This document shows, piece by piece, positions 54,685 to 64,000 of a stretch of 64,000 bases of DNA (its first letter is position 1; the number at the start of each line of letters is the position of its first letter). Under the pieces are notes generated by a model. The model saw only the letters and a program-made list of their open reading frames with translations. It searched no databases and was not told where the DNA came from. This DNA is from Ceriagrion tenellum (lineage: Eukaryota; Arthropoda; Insecta; Odonata; Coenagrionidae): NCBI GenBank assembly GCA_963169105.1, contig OY720635.1, forward strand, positions 133,753,872 to 133,817,871, given 5' to 3'. Both the position numbers and the translations under genes were made by a program.

Positions 54685-55365
54685 AGGTGCGTTTACACTG
54701 TGTAACATGTTATATAAACAAGTTACATATAACATGTTTTACGAAAAAGTTACAAATCCGTGTAACATGTTACATGTAACATTGTGTTACAAAACAAAAA
54801 TTCGTGTTATACAACAAGTTATTGGTTTCCCGCACGAAGTGAGAAAAATGTGTAGCATGTTACAGAAAAGAGGTGAGGCGCATGGTGGGGATAGCCAGTT
54901 AACGGGTGGGCTAGTTGCCGTGTGGTGTTGAGCTGTTTAGTGAGTGCTATATCGCTTTGAAATTAATAATATTAATAGTTCAAAATCCTGGCTGGTCATT
55001 CGAAGAAAGTTCTTAAAATGACCGTCCGTTCTTAGTTCTCCGGATAACAAATCTCGGTCGTCCCGCTCAAGATCATTCAATAGGTAACTGGCGCAGTATT
55101 TTTTCCGGGATGCTAAACTTGGCCACACCCAATACCGCCTTTTAGAGCGCTTTTTCCCCGAGCACAGAACAATAAACGCAGCAGCAGCGAGCGCAATGTC
55201 ATCGTCCGAAGTTGCCATTGCGACTGAATCTGTAACATGTTATTTGTGCATTTTTGGCTCCGCTGGACTCTTGTTATAAAACAAATGTTATATAAAACAA
55301 ATGTTACAAGTAACTTGTTACATATAACATGTTTATATAACATGTTACACAGTGTAAACGCACCT
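54685..55365. mobile_element. Internally deleted PIF/Harbinger element
   Basis: 681 bp with terminal inverted repeats identical over the first 36 bp (starting AGGTGCGTTTACACTG, continuing TGTAACATGTTATATAAACA). Subterminal TGTAACATGTTA, ACATATAACATG and GTTACAAGTAAC-type motifs follow. It encodes the N-terminus of a Harbinger transposase (54937-55218). Flanks are TAA (left, 54682-54684) and TTA (right, 55366-55368), compatible with a mutated TWA duplication but not proof. Confidence 0.85.
54937..55218 (-). pseudogene. Harbinger (HARBI1-like) transposase, N-terminal part
   Basis: 93 codons from ATG at 55216-55218. After an Ala/Ile-rich start comes KRRYWVWPSLASRKKYCASY, LLNDLERDD, then GHFKNFLRMTSQDFELLILL. 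The RRYWV.P...R...G.Y..L..EL...D...F.NFLRM....F..LL pattern is the conserved N-terminal domain of PIF/Harbinger nucleases (full length about 350-400). The catalytic DDE part is gone: the frame stops at the deletion. The minus orientation lies inside both TIRs. Confidence 0.8.
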
Positions 55366-55480
55366 TTACAGTTCAGTGGCGATACTGTGAAAACCAATAC
55401 ATTGGATTAAAGGCTGAATAGTTCCGCGGATAACTGCATTAAAAATAGCCCAAACTTCCCCTCAAAAATTATCATCTACA
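55366..55480. other. Short spacer
   Basis: About 115 bp between the Harbinger element and LINE C. No feature. Confidence 0.5.
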
Positions 55481-55857
55481 TCTACATTTAACTACGAAAT
55501 ACCATTAAAGCCACCACCAGGGGGTGTGTCAAGGGGTGATTCCAAACCAGGTATGAAGCGCTCATCCTAGCTGGTATCCGACCCGCTAACGTTCCCCCGG
55601 AATGCCAGGTTCGGGCCAAAAGCAGTCAGGACAACATTGCGCGGTCAAACCAGAAACTATGAGAGTCCTACGAACGAAAACATGCTACCATGCAGTACAC
55701 TACTTAAGATACAACTACAGGGTATAATTACTGAGACAGATACGTAGCACTACGAGGTACTCAATCATACAAGAGTATATATAAGGAAATTACATGCGAG
55801 GTTAGAAGCTATTAGTGATATTAAGATATTTAGCACAAGTGAAAAACCTATATTACC
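55481..55857 (-). mobile_element. LINE family C, 3' half (split copy)
   Basis: Matches 36586-36935 at about 80-85%: minus-strand 3' UTR ending CACACCCCCTGGTGGTGGC and a tail ATGTAGATGTAGATG at 55481-55495. It breaks at TATATTACC (55849-55857). The element resumes at 57640. Confidence 0.85.
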
Positions 55858-57639
55858 CCCTTCTCTTCTAAAGGTTATCCTTGTTGTTGCAGCCACGACT
55901 TCCAACAATATCTTTTTTCAGCCTTCCTCTTCATTTCATCGTACGAGGTGCATCCCATTTCCATCGCCAATACTTTTAGGTACGAAGTTCTCGGTCGTCC
56001 TCTCTGTCTTTTGCCTAGAATTTTTCCTTCCATAATATTTTGTATGAAGTTGTCGTGCCTGAGTAAGTGTCCGATGAGCTTTGCTTTTCTTGTTTTAATT
56101 GTTTCCAATATTTCTATTTCTGTATGGACTTCATTTAGTACTTGCTCATTAGTTTTCCTGTCGGTCCACCTAGTTTTTGTAATCCTCCTCCAAAACCACA
56201 TTTCTGCAGCTTCAAGTTTGGTCATTTCACTCTTCCTTAGTGTCCATGTCTCGCATCCATATGTTAGCACACTCCATACAAAGCTTTTCAGGAATTTCTT
56301 CCTAGTCTCAATACTAATGCTGTTATTTACTGGGAGACTTTTCTTTAATTGAAAGGCTTTCTTGGCTAACGTTATTCTTCTTTTGACCTCTGAGGAGCAG
56401 TTGTTATGATTCTCTAATATGCTACCCAAGTAGCAGAACTCTGTCACTTCCTCCAGTCTCACTCCGTCTATATATATATTCGTTATCTTTTCTCTTCTCT
56501 TTCTTTCTGCCACCATGATTTTTGTTTTCTTGGTGTTTATTTGAAGTTTCAGTTTCAATAAAATATTATTTAGAATCTTGAGCATTCGACTTAATTCCTT
56601 CTCTGAGTCAGCTACTAGAGCTATGTCGTCTGCAAATCGAATGCAATGAATTTGTTTGCCATTTATTTTAATTCCTCTTGTCTTTGTTTTCATTTCAGAC
56701 ATTGCTTCTTCTATTAAACAAGTAAGGCGATATTGGGCAGCCTTGTCTAACACCTCTTCTTATATTTGCTTCTTTCTTGGTGCCACTGATTTCTATTTCC
56801 GTACTTTGGTTTTTGTAGAGGTTTAAAATTAATCTTTTGTCTCCCCAATCCAACCCTATTTTGCACATTGCTTGGAACAGTAGTCTCCAGTCAACATGGT
56901 CAAAAGCCTTTTACAAATCAACGAAAGCTATATAAGTTTCCCAGTTAATTTCTAGCCTCCTCTCTAGGATTTGTCGCAATGCTAAAATTACCCCTCGAGT
57001 GCTTTTTCCTGGTCTGAAGGCGTACTGATCACTATCTAATGTCGCATCAATTTTCTTTTTTAATCTCTCTTTTACTATAACCAATAAAATTTTTGAAGCA
57101 TGGGACAGAAGCGTTATTGTTCGGTTATTTGTGCAATCCTTTGCATTGCCTTTCTTGAAAAGTGTAATGGTTCTGCTTTTTGTGAAATCATATAGTACCT
57201 TTTCTTCCTTATAGCAATTGGATACACTCATGTTTAGTTTATTCTGAATTGTATCACCACTATTTTGCAGCAGTTCTGCTGCAATGTTATCCACACCGGT
57301 GGCTTTATTTTGATTTAATTTATTCAGAGCATTGTAAAACTCAGCTCTTGTTATGGGTGGCCCTTTGCTATCAGCGTCAATAGAATTTTCCTCCTCAATA
57401 TACTCTTCTATTTTTTCAATTTCTTACCCTCATACAAGTCTTCAATATATTCTTTCCATTTATCACACACCTCTTCATGCCCAAATAATAGTTTCCCATG
57501 TTTATCTTTCACCAGGTTGCTCTTAGTTTTCGGTCTATACTGTAATGTTTTTACTTTGCTGTAGGCTTTGTCAAGTTTCCCCTTGACTAAATCTTTCTCA
57601 ATTTCTTTGCTAGTTTCGTTCATTACCGAGTCGTTTCGT
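55858..57639 (-). pseudogene. RTE-like LINE inserted in LINE C, nearly continuous RT
   Basis: 5'-truncated, with TATATTACC on both sides (55849-55857 and 57640-57648). The minus strand reads: KLDKAYSKVKTLQYRPKTKS (57623-57408), a frameshift at about 57410, NKATGVDNIAAELLQNSGD, YAFRPGKSTRGVILALRQI, AFVDL then a stop at 56914-56916 before KAFDHVDWRLLFQ (motif A), then RRGVRQGCPISPYLFN (motif B). A second frameshift follows at about 56750, then IRFADDIALVADSEKEL (motif C, FADD), FCYLGSILENHNN, SVLTYGCETWTLRKSEMTKL, WTDRKTNEQVLNEV and KRQRGRPRTSYLKVL, ending at 55875. Catalytic residues are present, but one stop and two shifts make it inactive. Confidence 0.9.
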
Positions 57640-57759
57640 TATATTACCTGGTCAGAGTTAAATTATTCTAGAACTGATCTATGACAACTATTATGGCTCC
57701 TTGCAGTGCGTGGAAAAAATTAATTTTTAAATCTATCGATTTTTAGTATATTTCCTTAA
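57640..57759 (-). mobile_element. LINE family C, middle part
   Basis: Continuation of the split LINE C after the inserted LINE, matching 36952-37074, up to the TTAA (57756-57759) where the palindromic MITE is inserted. Confidence 0.8.
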
Positions 57760-57974
57760 CCCTTTGAGTGCTGCATGACGTGATATCACGTCATGGTTGT
57801 CTTTGCGCTGGTGCTGATGACGTTATATCACGTCATGTGTTCCGTGAGTGTTCCAGCTTTGACTAAGGGGCCTAGTGAAAGTTCCCTAGTGAAAGCTGGA
57901 ACACTCATGGTACCCTTGACGCGATATCACGTCAAAACCATGACGTAATGTCACGTCATGTCGCACTCAAACGG
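57760..57974. mobile_element. 215-bp TTAA MITE with four TGACGT palindromes
   Basis: Flanked by TTAA at 57756-57759 and 57975-57978. Ends CCCTTTGAGTGC and, inverted, CCGTTTGAGTGC. Four 20-bp near-palindromes: ATGACGTGATATCACGTCAT (57775-57794, perfect) and relatives at 57817-57836, 57916-57935 and 57940-57959. An inner inverted pair is TGTTCCAGCTTT-ACTA. The paralogous LINE C at 37060-37080 has a single TTAA at the same point, so insertion and 4-bp duplication are shown directly. piggyBac-type by target site; no frame. Confidence 0.9.
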
Positions 57975-58090
57975 TTAATCTTATGTCTGTAATGGTTTCT
58001 ACCATAATAGTTTGGCTCTAGGAAAATATGAGCGTCCGGCAAAAAATATCCTCCTTCAGACTTTCGTAAAAGATTTAAACTATATTTTAT
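57975..58090 (-). mobile_element. LINE family C, 5' end of the surviving copy
   Basis: Continues from TTAA, matching 37075-37205, up to the truncated 5' side near AAAAGATTTAAACTATA. Confidence 0.75.
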
Positions 58091-58138
58091 CTTCCTACCT
58101 AACTGGTATGTTTTCTAAAAGAAAACACTAATCATGCA

Positions 58139-58817
58139 ATGGTTACTAGAACAGAACCTAGTAACCTTCTACTTCCGACCCACCGAACAACTGCCTTTCA
58201 CGAGTCGTTTGTCGTGGCCGCCTCACAAGTTTGGAATTTTAATCCAATTGATTTGAGGAAAACTCGTTCGTTGGCAATTTTGCAATCTAAATTGTATGCA
58301 ATTTTATTCAATGAAAGTTTTCCAGAATATTTTACTCGGTTCAGTAATATATTCTCATTGCCAATTTCTTTTTCTGGACAAAACTTTTTTTTTATTGCTG
58401 GTCTGTTTATGTTTTTTTTATCATCTTGTATCATATATCTATATATATATCTTGTATTTATACCTATCTGTGAGCTCAGTTGTATCACATGCACAGTTAC
58501 TGTTTTTCACCGAGAGTAGTTGTTTTTGTCTTTCTCTTTCTATGCTATTTATTATTATTTTCATATTTGGACTCCCTTTATTTTATGATTTGAGCTTAAT
58601 CGTTTTTTAATTTGTTAATTACCTCGCTGCTATTTTATTGTATCGCGTCTCATTTTGCAATGCATGGCCACTCAAACGGATTTTTTCAATTGTTAAGTAA
58701 CAGTACATAAACATATCGCACATCCTGTACCTAATAATGTAAGTATGTATTAGTTTATACAAATGTTGCTCTAAGGGACCTGTCTCAGAGTATAATTAAG
58801 GTCTATTCTATTCTATG
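58139..58817 (+). pseudogene. CR1/Jockey-like LINE C-terminus and (TTCTA)n tail
   Basis: The frame at 58139-58519 begins with a LLLPTHRTTAFHESFVVAAS and QVWNFNPIDLRKTRSLAILQ stretch, the usual FH-SF-V-A-LWN-LP...LR..RSL end. After the natural end the rest is chance frame. The 3' UTR includes CTAAGGGACCTGTCTCAGAG and a (TTCTA)n end at about 58802-58816. Same UTR type as 40951-41532. Confidence 0.75.
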
Positions 58818-58915
58818 CTAATATTCGTATCGAAGGCTGATGCTGATGTCGATACGATGTTTATATGTTGAAATTACCATAAACATATCGCACATCCTGT
58901 GCCTAATAATATAAG

Positions 58916-58958
<43 letters not shown>

Positions 58959-59152
58959 CATATATATATATATATATAAATAATATAAGTAGTTTATACA
59001 AATGTTGCTCTCAGGGACCTGTCTCAGAGTATAATTAAGGTTTATTCTATTCTATGCTAATATTCGTATCGAAGGCTGCTGCTGATGTCGATACGATGTG
59101 TATATGTTGAAATTACCATAAACATATCGCACATCCTGTACCTAATAATATA

Positions 59153-59207
<55 letters not shown>

Positions 59208-59335
59208 AGTAATTTATACAAATGTTGCTCTAAGGGACCTGTCTCAGAGTATAATTAAGGTTTATTCTATTTTATGCTAATATTCGTATCGAAGGCTGAT
59301 GCTGATGTCGATACGATGTTTATCTGTTGGAATTA
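58709..59335 (+). repeat. Tandem array: three units, two with (TA)n tracts
   Basis: Units start AAACATATCGCACATCCTGT at 58709, 58881 and 59120. Each has GTTTATACAAATGTTGCTCT-like sequence, the LINE UTR GGGACCTGTCTCAGAGTATA, a TTCTATTCTAT tail, then ATTCGTATCGAAGGCTG and GATGTCGATACGATG. The spacing is 172 then 239 bp; the difference is a (TA)n block (58919-58977, 59158-59201). Units are about 96% identical. Confidence 0.9.
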
Positions 59336-59734
59336 CCGAAATCTAAGAGGGGGAGGTTGAGGCGTTGTGACGACCAAAGAAAAATCAATGACAACGCGTC
59401 GTAGCGTCTGTTCTGACTGTTGGGGAGTGGTATCGTTTTGATTCGTGGGCGGTCGGCTGGCGTTGTGCGCGGCCAACGTCGGATCTTGGGACGCCTCGTG
59501 AGATCTCATTACCCGTGGGACGTCGTCCGATCACCCGACTCGCGTCGAGGCGTCCGTCGATGACAAAAGCCGGTCACGTTCCGCTCTCGCATCATGTGAC
59601 TCACGCTCGGGAGACTCTTCACGCACTCGCTCGTTGGGATAACGCCGTTCAAAACACGCGCACTGCTGGTCTGGAAAGGGATATCGGAGGGTCGAGAGGA
59701 GGGTATGGGGGGAAAGGGGATTGGAGAGATGTCA
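59336..59734. other. GC-rich unassigned stretch
   Basis: CpG-rich between 59370 and 59640. Frames of 115 and 130 codons on opposite strands have no domain. Confidence 0.4.
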
Positions 59735-59890
59735 AGAATCGGATTGGTTGTGGAGAGTCCTGGCCTCCCCTCCTGAGGGTCCGGGTGCGAATCCTGGGAG
59801 TGACAGAGATTTATCGTTGTCAATCCAGATCCATACTTGGGCGCTCTTATGGTAGCACCTGAAATGTGGTGGTGACTCTGGTCTGTTCGA
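59735..59890 (+). mobile_element. tRNA-derived SINE-like sequence
   Basis: TGTGGAGAGTCCTGGCCTCC, then a box-B-like GGGTGCGAATCCTGG and a body CCAGATCCATACTTGGGCGC. Box spacing fits a tRNA-derived head. It differs from the 34.3-kb SINE, so a second family. Confidence 0.5.
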
Positions 59891-59956
59891 TCGGATAACA
59901 TTAAAAGAATAAAAATTCGTATGTACCCTTTTCCTTATTGAGTAATTTAGCCATAC

Positions 59957-60150
59957 TATGATGAACATAAAAACTTTTAATATTTTCACACTTTTTTATT
60001 TTCACCGACCAGGTTTCAACTCAGAGGTCACTATCAAGGGCCTTGATAATGACCTCTGTGTTGGGTGACCTTGATAATGACACTGTGTTGAAACCTGGTC
60101 AGTGAATAATGAAAAAGTGTGAAAATTGCAAAAGTTTTATTGTTCGTCAT
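59957..60150. repeat. Foldback with hammerhead-like core
   Basis: Arms share ATGA-GAACATAAAA-type ends, AACTTTT, TTTTCACACTTTTT, and ACC-GACCAGGTTTCAAC. The right side contains CCTTGATAATGACC twice (60037 and 60070), the second followed by GTGTTGAAACC. The left arm gives the same in inverse. The core duplicate suggests a small internal tandem copy. Confidence 0.8.
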
Positions 60151-60228
60151 TAGAATAACAAATAATCGTTATCCGCATCGTCCTTGCTGACTGTATCTTC
60201 CGGTGGGAAGATCAAGTCAGCTGCTTGG
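60151..60228. other. Short spacer
   Basis: No feature. Confidence 0.4.
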
Positions 60229-60330
60229 GGTGAGCAATTGGAGAAGAGTGGCAGAAAATAGAGAGGAATAGAGGAAGATAACTGAGGAGGCCAAAACCCG
60301 ATTAGGGCTGTAGCGCCATCGGAGAAGAAG
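60229..60330 (+). mobile_element. LINE 3' tip, same family as 8510-8815
   Basis: GAGGCCAAAACCCGATTAGG and GCTGTAGCGCCATCGGAGAA match the end of the 8.5-kb copy (GAGGCCAAGGATCAACTAGG, GCTGTAGCGCCATTGGAGAG). The coding W-R-x-I-x-E-A is broken. Confidence 0.75.
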
Positions 60331-60704
60331 AACATAACAAATATTCACAAAGTGACGCCTGATGTTACTTCTTATATAAGCCAAATTAGGTCCCGAAGCG
60401 TCTCATTTTGCAATGCATAGCCACTCAAAATCTGAAGGCCGGAATGCATTCAGAATAAAAGCGATAATAATGGGGACATTTGGTTCCTTATAAAAATTGT
60501 AGGAAAAATCGTTGAACAAATTAGTCGTGAAAAGTGGTTTTTTCCGAGGACATGCAGAAGTTTTAGATGACTTTTACCGAGAAACGTTTAAAAAAGCAGT
60601 CATGCGTATTGAAATAAACGTACTCAATGGCTCTTGTCGCATCAAAATTTGTAAGATTGTTCAACCGCTGTCGCAAAAAAATATTCTAAACGGATTTTTT
60701 CAAT
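60331..60704. other. Unassigned, holds parts of a mosaic repeated at 58644-58720
   Basis: 60396-60428 and 60687-60711 reappear next to each other at 58644-58700. An 84-codon frame at 60512-60766 has no recognised domain. Confidence 0.5.
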
Positions 60705-61330
60705 TGTTAATAATAATAATAATAAACTCGTTTATTGTTCTAGGAGTGAACTCCTTTGGAACATAGAAATGAAATGCAATGGTGTGCAATGGTACAAAAC
60801 AAGACAATTAATATGTGAATAATCCAATCAGGAAACAAAAAAGGGAAGTTATCATACAAATTGCTAACAATAGACATATACAACATTATCATTTAGCAAT
60901 GTAGAAAAAGAACTGAATTTCTTTGTCTAACAGAAAAACGAACATTAAAAATATCAATAAACAAATAACACAACTTTTAAAAAGAAAATTTAGCTTAACA
61001 AATGAAAAGAAAAAAAAGGAACTAAATTGCTTCTTCTTACGCAACAATGGACATTAATCACATCAATGAACTGATAAATGAGTTACATGGTCAGCATTCA
61101 TGATCAGCATTCAGAAAGTAAGTGTGTGATAATCTTTCTCCTAAATATTACCAGTGATGCACTGTCTTTTACCAGTTTAGGCAAGTCATTCCACAGCTTT
61201 GAGGCAACAACTGTAAACGATTTCTGGACTGTAGCAGTCCGGAACTGGGGGCGATACAAGTAACAGTACATAAACATATCGCACATCCTGTACCTAATAA
61301 TATAAGTATGTAGTAGTATATACAAAGCAG
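60705..61330 (-). pseudogene. LINE family D, 3' part
   Basis: The minus strand reads YLYRPQFRTATVQKSFTVVA, SKLWNDLPKLVKDSASLVIF, RRKIITHLLSEC and a stop near 61100, then a 3' UTR and a (TTA)n tail (about 60712-60726 on the plus strand as taataataa) after AACGAGTTTATT. The RTAT-QKSF...LWNDLP order is the usual CR1/Jockey end. 5'-truncated. The plus-strand 58985 region has the related copy. Confidence 0.75.
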
Positions 61331-62057
61331 GTACACGAAGGTACTTGTCAAAATATTCAAAAGTTTTCGTGGATATGAATTAGTTTTTTCCGTTTTGCCG
61401 AAAAGCCCATTTTTTGAGACGTGACTTCTCAAGCTTTGGGCGGTCCTACTGCAGGTTAAACATGTGCACATTGACGTTCGAAAGCTTACGCTATTAATTT
61501 GAAAAATGCTCGAAATAAATTAGTTTGATTAAATTAAAAAAAAAATGCATGATTGTAAAAAAAATAGTATAGTTTAGCGCTGTTATCAAAAACAGAGCTT
61601 CAGTAAAATACAACTTCAGCTATTTGATCTATAATAAACACCGATTTGTAAACGTAATTGATAAATGACATTAATTTTATTTTATTTTATGACACTTATT
61701 TATGAAAAATTTTGTCATAGTTTTTTTCAAAGGGGATAGTATTTCTTTTGAACCAATGATTCAGTATTTTCTGATGCATTCTATTTAAAATGATTAAAAA
61801 TCTGTTTGGTTTTTAATTCAGTGGTTGCTATAAACATCTTTTTTTAGTAGGAGGAGTAAAATCTTCAAGAGACATCGACCAGTGTTTGTGTCTGATATTT
61901 ACTGATTAAAAACTTCCAACAAAATTTCGGCACCAAGGCCGGATCCAGTCTCTCGAGCATTCGTAAGACCTAGGCACCGTCTACGGTATTCTCATTACAG
62001 TGTTCCACTCCCTCCATCTATAGTGTTTTCCCTAATGATTTTCATCACTATTGTTAC
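61331..62057. other. No gene seen
   Basis: AT-rich, unassigned. Confidence 0.5.
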
Positions 62058-62112
62058 CCAGTGCTCTAACCTCCAGTGCTCTACCCTCCAGTGCTCTAAC
62101 CTCCAGTGCTCC
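62058..62112 (+). repeat. 15-bp minisatellite, four units
   Basis: CCAGTGCTCTAACCT repeated with one or two changes per unit. Confidence 0.9.
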
Positions 62113-64000
62113 TCTTGTACCAGCCATTTATCGATTGTATTGTCCCTCGCCAGGCTCCCCTTAGTTTTCATTCACCGTACTCTCACTTGGTTCCAATTGC
62201 TGTGTTCCAGCACTGTGTGCTCAGCTGTATCTTCCGCCTCGCATTATCTGCAGCCTGGGGTATTTGCCTTCCCCATGTGACTAATTTACCTCTCATGGAC
62301 CCCATGACCTGATAAAAATTGGGTGAAATAGAAATCTGTTCCACTGCTGCCTCTTTTCACATACCTAGTCACATCAGGGATGAGTGTTCTTGTCTACTTT
62401 CCTGCGTCTATGTCTCTCTCCAGCGCTCCTGACGTTTGTGGAGCCCTTCCCGCGTTACAAACATCTCTCTGACTTAAAACTTTACCGGCACGATGGCAGC
62501 CCGAAGCGGCTTTTCCTCTTCGTCACCTTTCGGTACGGAAACAGAAGAAAATACGATCTCGAATCGAAACTGCTCATACAACTAATCGGTTGAGTGATGA
62601 ATATAAAAAAATCCCCGAGCCACAGTTAAACATCTATGAAGAGGTCGGCTACGCCATTTTGTCACTGACGTCAACCAGACATTTTCAAACCGCACCTCAA
62701 GGTTTTTCTCCATTTTCGCGTCACTTTAATGATAAGGAGGAAAAGAAATATTCTCGGTGAAATATGTTGATCAGATAATCTTGAGAGAAGGCTTGTGCCC
62801 TACGCCGGGAGTCTTTTCACCCTTCTTCCTAGATTTAAATGATATTTCCGTTTATCCCACCAGCCGTAGTTGTTGGGTGATGATTATGCTCAGGATTGGT
62901 GGAAAAACACTTAACCTTTTGAGCAGTATAAACGTTCATTCACGTTCTCTTGCCTCCTGGCCATCCAGAGTATGATCGTACATGTACGTCTCACAAATTT
63001 GCGCTGAAGCAGTAAAGGCGTACGTTCATGCCTCCCTTTCAGATGTGTCGTAACATGTTGTTCCATCTATCCTATTCATCTAATATGAGCCCAATTATCA
63101 CTATAAAGTGTCTCTGAAGAAATCTGTCACTTATATTATTAATTTACTATGTATTGTACTATATATTGTTACTATATATTGTTAAATCGACTGCAAATCG
63201 ATGAACAAAATATCGTTGAGTACGCGCATATCACATGTAGGTAGTTAGTTCCATTTATGGAAGTCATTGCATCCAATGCTAGTTCCTGTTTTGTTCTTAT
63301 ACCACAATATTTAGGATATCACTCGGTAAAATTGTTGTATTTCTGTTGTTTTGATCGTGTATTGTATGATATTCTTGTTTTTATTGATTGTTTATCAAGC
63401 AAACTTGAATTCAGTGTAGTCAAATTGTAATCGGATGTAAGTTAATTTTTTTAAACTCACTCTTGGGGCCAGGGACAACGAAAAAAAACTCTCTACTCAA
63501 ATGTGTTAATAGAGGAATTTAAAGAGGCTAAATAAAGTCACAGGATTGGAGCCTATTCTTATCAAAATTCACCACAGGTTCACATTTTAACGATTTATCA
63601 GATGAATGTTGCACTGTACTTGCACAGTCACCCATGTAGCACCCATGCAGGAATCGGGGCATCTGGACTACCCAGAAATATCCCTTTGGCACTTCCAGAC
63701 ATCGTGGTGAATACATCGCTTGGAAAGCGCCCGGCTCCCTCCATGGTATACAGACACGCTGGATAGGAGAAAGGGGAGAAAGCTTAAAAGAGGAAAAAAA
63801 TCCGTAACAAAATAAAATCGAACGTGTCGGGGAAGCGAGATCAGCGCCACCACGCTTTACGGTCCCGAAGCTCCAATTATGCTAATGCGTGCGGCCTGGC
63901 TTCGACGAGATTAACCCAATCCGCGTTGTCTGGGGCTGTGCCGTGGGGTTCGAGAAGGACAGGGGGGGAAAGGTGGCTGGAAAATAACCGCGTCCCCCTC
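62113..64000. other. No gene identified
   Basis: Unassigned, AT-rich with GC-richer ends (62390-62580, 63830-64000). No domain in any frame and no repeat recognised. Confidence 0.5.

Noticed and set aside
58709..59335. CRISPR-like array
   Set aside because: Only three long units with LINE tails and TA tracts in an animal genome; no short repeat and unique spacer arrangement.

Overview
The window is from a large, repeat-rich animal genome, most likely an arthropod. It holds no complete host gene that I can recognise, no rRNA and no CRISPR. Nearly everything that can be identified is a dead, truncated or non-autonomous transposable element lying in AT-rich intergenic or intronic DNA, with a few GC/CpG-rich islands (17.3-18.2, 40.25-40.9, 44.85-45.25 kb). 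The mix of RTE-like, CR1/Jockey-like and restriction-endonuclease non-LTR elements, a Penelope-like element, mariner, pogo, TTAA-type and Harbinger DNA elements, and tRNA-derived SINEs fits an arthropod. The species cannot be named from this sequence alone.

Layout. 0-10.4 kb: a foldback repeat, two tandem 3' ends of an RTE-like LINE, two LINEs joined tail to tail at 4.63 kb, a mariner remnant at 7.0 kb, and further LINE ends. 10.4-19.5 kb: mostly featureless, with a foldback (13.5 kb), an inverted SINE pair (14.9 kb), a GC-rich block and a diverged 0.3-kb direct repeat. 19.5-28.2 kb: SINE pieces, a 5'-truncated Penelope-like element with a 14-bp target-site duplication, foldbacks, LINE fragments, a LINE C-terminal reading frame of about 247 codons (25.97-26.71 kb), and a second Penelope-type 3' end. 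28-38.4 kb: LINE copies, a SINE with target-site duplications (34.3 kb), and a long inverted-repeat element (37.7-38.4 kb). 38.4-49 kb: a pogo-type MITE, a segment flanked by identical 139-bp direct repeats (41.56-42.24 kb), more LINE ends and foldbacks. 49-59.4 kb is the richest part: a LINE end with a restriction-like endonuclease, an 828-bp TTAA element, a Harbinger element keeping the N-terminus of its transposase, a LINE split by another LINE (9-bp duplication) and by a TTAA MITE, and a LINE-tail tandem array with (TA)n tracts. 59.4-64 kb: SINE, foldback, LINE ends, a minisatellite, then unremarkable sequence.

The most coherent unexplained signal is a set of foldback repeats (1.4, 13.5, 21.2, 27.8, 46.4, 48.4 and 60.0 kb). 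Otherwise unrelated in sequence, they share a short core of the form CTGANGA-N-stem-GAAAC on both arms. The same core lies in the two Penelope-type 3' ends here (20.2 and 28.1 kb) and resembles the hammerhead-ribozyme motif known from Penelope-like elements. The nested insertions also allow local dating, because paralogous empty sites are present in the same window.
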